From positions 1-60,969 of the forward strand of contig DIDP01000042.1 of the NCBI GenBank assembly GCA_002418205.1: a stretch of DNA of 60,969 nucleotides. The letters run 5' to 3'. Below the pieces are notes generated by a model. The model ran no database searches and was not told the origin of the DNA. It worked only from the letters and a program-made list of their open reading frames with translations. This stretch comes from Anaerolineales bacterium UBA5797 (GTDB taxonomy: Bacteria > Chloroflexota > Anaerolineae > Anaerolineales > Villigracilaceae). A program made the translations under genes and the position numbers. This document shows positions 55,659 through 60,969 of the stretch, one piece after another; the first letter of the stretch is position 1; the number at the start of each line of letters is the position of its first letter.

Positions 55659-58199
55659 ATGCCCAAAGACGACATCACCCCCAGCCGACAGCAATATCTC
55701 GATATCAAACGCGAATACCCGAACACGATCCTGTTCTTTCGGCTCGGCGATTTTTATGAGACCTTCGATGAGGATGCCGAGATCACCTCGCGCGAACTCG
55801 ACATCGTGCTCACCTCCCGCCCCATTGGCAAGGGCGTGCGGGTTCCGCTGGCGGGCATCCCGTATCACGCGGTGGATAATTATCTGGCGCGCCTCATCGA
55901 AAAGGGCTATCACGTTGCCATCTGCGAACAGGTCGGGGATACGCCGATCAAGGGACTCGTCCCGCGCAAAGTTGTGCGCGTGGTGACTCCGGGGACGGTG
56001 ACCGAACCGGGACTCCTGCCCGGCGACTCGAACAACTACCTCGCCTCGGTCATCCTTGACGAGCGGTCTGCTTCCGTTTCATACGCCGATATCACCACTG
56101 GAGAATTCGCCGTTACCGAACTCCCACTCGAAGCCCTGCGCGCCGAACTGACGCGTTTACATCCGGCAGAAATTCTGTATCCTGACAATCAATCGTTGAA
56201 CAACGGCATCGAAGGACATCTCACTTCGTACCCTGCCTGGAAATTCGAGCCCGGCAAGTGCGAAGAGGTTTTATTAACTCACTTCAACGCTTCCACGCTG
56301 GAGGGATTCGGCATCAAAGGTCACAGCCTGGCGATCCGTTCCGCGGGTGCGATCCTTCAATATCTCAAAGAGACACAGCCCGATTCGTTGACCCTGCTCA
56401 CCAGCCTGCGCTCGTACAGCATCAACGAATTCATGACGCTCGATGCCTCCACGCGCCGCAACCTCGAACTCGAAGAGACCCTGCGCGGCGAACGCAAAGG
56501 CTCCCTGCTCGGCACGCTCGACCAAACCGTCACACCGATGGGCAAACGCCTGATGCATCAGTGGGTCAGCCAGCCGCTGCTCAGCGTGGACAAGATCAAA
56601 CGCAGGCAGGATGGCGTCCAGCATTTCTTCGATAATGGCATGAAACGCGCCGAGATCCGCAATGTGCTGAAACCGCTGGCAGACCTGGAGAGGCTGGTCA
56701 ACCGCGTGATGGCAGGACAGGCACAACCGCGTGATCTGGTCGCCATGCGCGATACGCTGGGACGCCTGCCTGAGATCATCGAGGTTGCAGGGAGTGACAA
56801 ATCGCTCCCCAAACTATCACCCGCGGACGAGGAGCTATCCCTGCTAGGGTCCGCCATTGACGATGATCCGCCGTCCACGCTGCAGAACACGGGCATCATC
56901 CGCGCCGGATATTCGCAGGAACTGGATTCGGTCATCGACGCCTCGAAACACGCCCGCGATTGGATCGCCAATCTCGAAGCGGTCGAACGCGAGAAGACGG
57001 GCATAAAGACATTGAAAGTTGGTTACAACAAGGTCTTTGGCTATTACATCGAGATCTCGCGCGGCGCAGCGGACAAAGCCCCCGAGCATTACATCCGCAA
57101 GCAGACGCTGGTCAACGCCGAACGGTTCATCACACCGGAGATGAAGGAGTATGAAACGCTGGTGTTGAACGCCGAGGAACGCATCCGCGAGATCGAATTG
57201 CGGCTGTTCAAGGAGGTCTGCGCGCTATTGTCCAAGTCCGCGTTCCGCTTGTTGGAAACGGCGCGGGCGCTGGCAGAACTGGATGTGCTGTCGGCTCTCG
57301 CCGAGGTCGCGGCTTTGGGTGGCTATTGCAGGCCCGAGGTCCATGAAGGAAGCGAACTGGAGATCCATGAGGGGCGGCATCCGGTGGTCGAACAAACATT
57401 GAAGAACGACCGTTACGTCCCCAATGATGTCATCTTCGAAAAAGGCGAGATTGTGCGCGTCATCACCGGACCGAACATGTCGGGCAAATCGACGTATTTG
57501 CGGCAGACCGCGCTGATCGCGTTGATGGCGCAGATCGGTTCGTTCGTCCCGGCGGATTCGGCGCGGATCGGTCTGATCGACCGCATCTTCACCCGCATCG
57601 GTGCGCAGGACGAGATCCACGCGGGACAGTCCACGTTCATGGTGGAGATGATCGAAGCTGCGAATATTTTGCATCACGCCACGGCGCGCTCGCTGTTGAT
57701 CCTGGACGAGATCGGGCGCGGCACTTCGACGTATGACGGCTTGTCGATCGCCTGGGGGATCATCGAGTTCATCCACAACCATCCGCATCTGCGGGCGAAG
57801 ACGTTGTTTGCCACGCATTATCACGAACTGACCCAACTGGCGGAGCTGCTGCCCGGCGTGCGCAATTACAACGTGGCGGTCAGCGAAGCGGACAACAAGG
57901 TCGTGTTCCTGCATAAGATCGTGCCCGGCGGCGCGGACAAGTCGTACGGGATCCACGTGGCGCAGCTTGCAGGATTGCCAACTCCGGTGATTCAACGCGC
58001 CAACGAAATTATGGCAGAATTGGAGAAATCGTCCGGGCGCGCCATGCGCATCAACCCGCATGCCGCCCAGCAGGCGTCGTTATTTCCCGAGACCAGCCCC
58101 TTGCTGGACGAGTTGAAGGAAGTGGACGTGAACAGCCTCTCCCCCATCGAGGCGCTGAACAAGTTATTCGAGTGGCAGAAGAAGTATACGAGGAAGTAA
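55659..58199 (+). CDS. mutS: DNA mismatch repair protein MutS
   Basis: It recognises mismatches and small loops and recruits the MutL repair machinery. The N-terminal mismatch-binding motif is the F-Y-E type in RLGDFYETF (near residue 30), followed by connector, lever (long helical stretch from about 270) and clamp domains. The ATPase domain has Walker A GPNMSGKST, Walker B LLILDEIGRGTSTYDG, and ATHYHELTQL. At 846 aa it is a full-length MutS1. It lacks a clear ribosome binding site; ATG 55659 follows a -10 box by 6 nt. No mutL lies in the window. Confidence 0.98.
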   Translation: MPKDDITPSRQQYLDIKREYPNTILFFRLGDFYETFDEDAEITSRELDIVLTSRPIGKGVRVPLAGIPYHAVDNYLARLIEKGYHVAICEQVGDTPIKGLVPRKVVRVVTPGTVTEPGLLPGDSNNYLASVILDERSASVSYADITTGEFAVTELPLEALRAELTRLHPAEILYPDNQSLNNGIEGHLTSYPAWKFEPGKCEEVLLTHFNASTLEGFGIKGHSLAIRSAGAILQYLKETQPDSLTLLTSLRSYSINEFMTLDASTRRNLELEETLRGERKGSLLGTLDQTVTPMGKRLMHQWVSQPLLSVDKIKRRQDGVQHFFDNGMKRAEIRNVLKPLADLERLVNRVMAGQAQPRDLVAMRDTLGRLPEIIEVAGSDKSLPKLSPADEELSLLGSAIDDDPPSTLQNTGIIRAGYSQELDSVIDASKHARDWIANLEAVEREKTGIKTLKVGYNKVFGYYIEISRGAADKAPEHYIRKQTLVNAERFITPEMKEYETLVLNAEERIREIELRLFKEVCALLSKSAFRLLETARALAELDVLSALAEVAALGGYCRPEVHEGSELEIHEGRHPVVEQTLKNDRYVPNDVIFEKGEIVRVITGPNMSGKSTYLRQTALIALMAQIGSFVPADSARIGLIDRIFTRIGAQDEIHAGQSTFMVEMIEAANILHHATARSLLILDEIGRGTSTYDGLSIAWGIIEFIHNHPHLRAKTLFATHYHELTQLAELLPGVRNYNVAVSEADNKVVFLHKIVPGGADKSYGIHVAQLAGLPTPVIQRANEIMAELEKSSGRAMRINPHAAQQASLFPETSPLLDELKEVDVNSLSPIEALNKLFEWQKKYTRK

Positions 58200-58216
58200 A
58201 AAGACTGAAGACCAGT

Positions 58217-59173
58217 CTATGTAGTGTCATCGGATTTTGGGGAGGCATCAGACAGCTGTTTTCCTAAAATAACTGTGCTGATTCCGCCAGCAATCAATAT
58301 AACTATAGTTGAGATCAAGCGATCTAGTCCAACAGCAACTATGCTTACACCTAGATCAAACCCCAACGCCGAAGCAACCGCCCCGACAATTGCCTCCCGT
58401 ATACCCAATCCACCCGGCACAAAACTGGCTAGCTGTGTCAAAACTGAAGCAGATGCAAATAATACTACTTCGCTTAAAGCCACAGCTTGAGACAACATAT
58501 GAAATGCAATCCAATAACGAATAGCTAACAAAGTCATTAGACATGTTTGTAATCCAACAAGTTTTATTACCAACAAGGGATTTTCGCTTATCAATAACCA
58601 CCCGTCAATTGCTTGGCGTGTCCACTTGCGAATGCTCCCTGGAATATTAATTCGATCTATAGGTATCCACAAAAGTAAAAGAAACGCAGACATAACAATA
58701 AATCCTCCCAGTAATAAAGGTGAGACAACAACATTCGCGATCATGATCCAATAAAGCAGAATCATGGTTCCAATAAGCCCATTGACAGCGACAAAACAAA
58801 TAAACAAAGCCAAAGTTGCGCTGGCAAATTTGGTGTATGAAAGATTATATTTATATTTTAAATAAAATGCCTTAGAAACTATCCCACCGGAGATCGGTAG
58901 CTGGTTTGCTAATGAAGAGATCGCAGCCAAAAGAAAACCATCTTGATATGGGAATTGTCGTACACCCATGCCCTGGAATAAAAGGGCATTAATTTGTCCA
59001 TTAATCACTGGAAAAATAACGGAGAGAACCAAGAGAAGAAATACCGAGGAGGGAGAAACATTAATAAGCTGTAAATACTTATCCCTATTGACATAAAGAT
59101 AATATATGAAGACAAAAACCAATCCCACAGTGAAAAGCAGCAACAGTATAAACCGCAAACGCGAAGATCTCAT
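58217..59173 (-). CDS. Flippase-like membrane protein (UPF0104/AglD-related)
   Basis: A 318-aa polytopic protein with about eight hydrophobic helices. The segments FPVINGQINALLFQGMG, NQLPISGGIVSKAFYLKYKYN and SFVPGGLGIREAIVGAV are characteristic of the lysylphosphatidylglycerol-synthase transmembrane/UPF0104 family, in which related proteins are proposed to move lipid-linked sugars. The substrate is unknown. It is visibly AT-richer than mutS and shares this composition with the two following genes, marking one acquired or separately evolving glycan block. The stop lies 18 bp from that of mutS (convergent). ATG 59173 has a weak GGATGAAC site. Confidence 0.85.
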   Translation of the reverse strand: MRSSRLRFILLLLFTVGLVFVFIYYLYVNRDKYLQLINVSPSSVFLLLVLSVIFPVINGQINALLFQGMGVRQFPYQDGFLLAAISSLANQLPISGGIVSKAFYLKYKYNLSYTKFASATLALFICFVAVNGLIGTMILLYWIMIANVVVSPLLLGGFIVMSAFLLLLWIPIDRINIPGSIRKWTRQAIDGWLLISENPLLVIKLVGLQTCLMTLLAIRYWIAFHMLSQAVALSEVVLFASASVLTQLASFVPGGLGIREAIVGAVASALGFDLGVSIVAVGLDRLISTIVILIAGGISTVILGKQLSDASPKSDDTT

Positions 59174-59200
59174 TGTTCATCCAATATAGGGTCAAGTTTC

Positions 59201-60094
59201 TTAAAAATCGTATCCCAGCCTTTCCATCAGAGTGCCGCATGTATCCTTAAATTGACTTTTCTGCTGATAGCTCCAATCCTCCCATCCGGGAAACTCAGCT
59301 GAGCTCTGATGTATTCTTCTTTCTAACCATCCGGTAGTTCTCCCCAATTCCATGGTATTTATACTCGGAAGAGCAGCAGTAAATCGAAGTAACCCATCCA
59401 AATATTGATACCTTTCCTCACCAGAAAAAATCTCTTCAAATTTAAACATTCGAGCATTCGGATTCTGGTCTAAAGCATTTAGGGCGAATTCATTTAATCG
59501 TGCCCAAACCCAACATAATTTTTCAAACCTAGAAAGAGTATCCCATTTCTCTGCTAGAGGGTCATCAGGCAAATCTTTAGCAATTGGCCATATATGAGAA
59601 AATATCTTTCTAAGTCCTCTCTTTCCATAGATCTCACCCCAATTCATGCTGGATCTAACCCAATCTCGCCCGTCGCGTACGATATAAATAATTCGTTGAT
59701 TCTGAAACACACTTGAAGCAATATCCGACAATCCGTAATATCCAATATTAGATTCAACATATACTGAACCTGGCATGCTTTGAATAAAAGCTGCCCGTTG
59801 GGTATATAATTTTTTTACTGCGTGAGCATAGTCCATTACACCTAAAAATCTAGCATCAGAAAGTTTTACAAGAGACCATTTTCCAAATGGTTTTAGAAAT
59901 AAAACTCGCCATGCACCAGCTTGTCGAATTTGCTGAATAAATTGCCGAATCCTGCTTTCAACCCCAACAAATTGAACAATGTCAGGTTCGTGTAAGGAAG
60001 TACAATCTGGAATGATGTCGGCAAAGAACTTTGCAAAAAACTCGGTTCCAGTTCTACCAATTGAAGTTACTATAATAGTGTCCTTTTTTATCAT
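59201..60094 (-). CDS. Sulfotransferase family protein
   Basis: A PAPS-dependent sulfotransferase fold is suggested by the N-terminal phosphosulfate-binding loop (IIVTSIGRTGTEFFAKFF, residues about 7-24) and the later 3'-phosphate-binding segment IYIVRDGRDWVRSSMNWG. It has no signal peptide, consistent with cytoplasmic transfer of sulfate to a sugar. The acceptor is unknown; the flanking flippase-like and glycosyltransferase genes point to a surface polysaccharide or glycolipid. GGAGTGAG lies before ATG 60094. AT-rich like its neighbours. It lies 21 bp after the GT4 gene and 27 bp before the flippase gene, so an operon is likely. Confidence 0.8.
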   Translation of the reverse strand: MIKKDTIIVTSIGRTGTEFFAKFFADIIPDCTSLHEPDIVQFVGVESRIRQFIQQIRQAGAWRVLFLKPFGKWSLVKLSDARFLGVMDYAHAVKKLYTQRAAFIQSMPGSVYVESNIGYYGLSDIASSVFQNQRIIYIVRDGRDWVRSSMNWGEIYGKRGLRKIFSHIWPIAKDLPDDPLAEKWDTLSRFEKLCWVWARLNEFALNALDQNPNARMFKFEEIFSGEERYQYLDGLLRFTAALPSINTMELGRTTGWLERRIHQSSAEFPGWEDWSYQQKSQFKDTCGTLMERLGYDF

Positions 60095-60115
60095 TCGCTC
60101 ACTCCAAACAACGCC

Positions 60116-60969
60116 TCATACACTGAAATCCTGAAACATCTCAAAATATGCTGTTATCACTTTATCCCAATTAAATTTAGAATTTAATGCAGGCAATATG
60201 GCGGATTTATCAGGATTAAATCTAAGAATTGAATCTATGAAGCCCATAGAGTTCTTCTCATCAATAAGCATGCCAGATTTACCATTTAATACAGCATCTC
60301 TTACTCCTTCTATATTAGAAGCTATAACAGGCAACCCATATTGTCCTGCCTCTAACAGAACAATTCCGAATCCTTCCTGATCACCTTCAACATGAATATT
60401 TGGCATCACAAACAAATCTGCCATTTGATAAAGATTGCCTTTTTCCTCATCAGAAACGCGTCCTAAAAGATAAACGCGCCCAATCAAATCCAACTTAGTC
60501 ACAAGCTTCGACAATAATTTCAACTCAGGACCATCTCCTATAATCAGATAAATATAGTCTTTCGGTAACTCTATTAATACATGCTCAATAAACCAAGCAT
60601 GTCCTTTTCGCTTCACTAACCTTCCCACGGTAATTAAAATCTTCTTCTCCCTCCAAGAAATTCCATACTTTGACATAGTCGCAATCCGTTTTTCAACTGA
60701 CAACACCTCGATCGACTTAAAATTATATCCCACTGGAATTACCATCAATTTTTCTTTTGGAATCCCCCGCATCACACATTGTTCCATTGTGTATTGACTA
60801 ATAGCTATAATTTTATCTGCTTTCATTAAAAAAAAGGGCATAAATATCTGATAACCAAGACGAGAATAAACAATATCCAGCCCATTGACCGTAAATGTAA
60901 CCTTAGCCTTAGAAAAAAGCCTAACAAAAAAAATTAATGGTGATAAGACGGCATCGTAAAGATGTATTA
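60116..60969 (-). CDS. Glycosyltransferase family 4, partial
   Basis: The C-terminal ~284 residues of a GT-B glycosyltransferase, open to the window edge. The true start lies outside: in-frame coding continues upstream of the first internal ATG at 60841 (reading includes VTFTVNGLDIVYSRLGYQ). Typical GT4 elements are ADKIIAISQYT, VGYNFKS, ILITVGRLVKRKGHAWFIEH, YLIIGDGPEL, VYLLGRVSDEEK and the C-terminal donor motif VEGDQEGFGIVLLEAGQYGLPVIASN with the conserved E-x7-E. It would add a sugar from a nucleotide donor onto a lipid-linked chain. It is the first visible gene of the AT-rich glycan operon. Confidence 0.9.
   Translation of the reverse strand, partial: IHLYDAVLSPLIFFVRLFSKAKVTFTVNGLDIVYSRLGYQIFMPFFLMKADKIIAISQYTMEQCVMRGIPKEKLMVIPVGYNFKSIEVLSVEKRIATMSKYGISWREKKILITVGRLVKRKGHAWFIEHVLIELPKDYIYLIIGDGPELKLLSKLVTKLDLIGRVYLLGRVSDEEKGNLYQMADLFVMPNIHVEGDQEGFGIVLLEAGQYGLPVIASNIEGVRDAVLNGKSGMLIDEKNSMGFIDSILRFNPDKSAILPALNSKFNWDKVITAYFEMFQDFSV

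Overview
This is a GC-rich bacterial chromosome segment. Its gene content suggests a Chloroflexota member of the Anaerolineae type: an Agl23-like GT39 protein fused to NHL repeats, an ADCY10-like cyclase, IPT/CARDB-type and VHL-like secreted proteins with Thr/Pro linkers, a DUF2652 pair, and many short dispersed intergenic repeats. The lineage is inferred from family composition and gene style only; there is no rRNA in the window.

Layout. Positions 1-3.3 kb hold a terminator, one isolated type I-E-like CRISPR repeat, a conserved hypothetical gene, tRNA-Leu(TAG), tig and clpP. 3.4-6.2 kb is a tight operon of a DUF1028 protein, a HAD-IIA phosphatase and rlmN; rlmN carries an in-frame repeat element. 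6.7-10.3 kb is one large membrane glycosyltransferase-like gene. 10.4-13.7 kb holds an FNT channel with a stand-alone RAM-domain gene, a CAP/LysM secreted protein, rluE and a small hypothetical. 13.7-17.6 kb is a soluble-adenylyl-cyclase-like giant protein. 17.7-25.1 kb is mixed housekeeping: SpoU methyltransferase, hydrolase, trans-sulfuration enzyme, response regulator, KAS II, GT2. 25.3-29.6 kb has an M23 protein, a large FAD/Fe-S oxidoreductase and a VOC protein with a clear promoter/operator. 29.8-34.3 kb is a four-gene MacB-type ABC operon. 34.5-47.4 kb holds a membrane protein, PIG-L deacetylase, a secreted VHL-like protein, MscS, cystathionine gamma-synthase, a cyclic-nucleotide-binding PP2C phosphatase, dNK, phosphohexomutase, TatD, a polyprenyl synthase, YceD and metG. 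47.6-58.2 kb has a TIR protein, two overlapping DUF2652-SRPBCC genes, an SRPBCC-PDZ-DinB protein, a membrane Ser/Thr kinase, gpmA and mutS. 58.2-61.0 kb is an AT-richer glycan block (flippase-like protein, sulfotransferase, GT4 running off the window).

The strongest discovery candidate lies upstream of metG: a 30-codon, methionine-rich leader ORF (Met at every second position over residues 14-22), a competing antiterminator and an intrinsic terminator. This is the architecture of ribosome-mediated attenuation responding to charged tRNA-Met. The leader ORF itself seems to be leaderless, and at least six other starts in the window sit 6-7 nt after a -10 box.

A second theme is cyclic-nucleotide signalling. 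The giant cyclase keeps its metal Asp residues in one half and its Asn/Arg in the other. One DUF2652 paralogue keeps the whole class III cyclase signature while its overlapping partner has lost half of it. The PP2C phosphatase has an intact-looking cAMP pocket.
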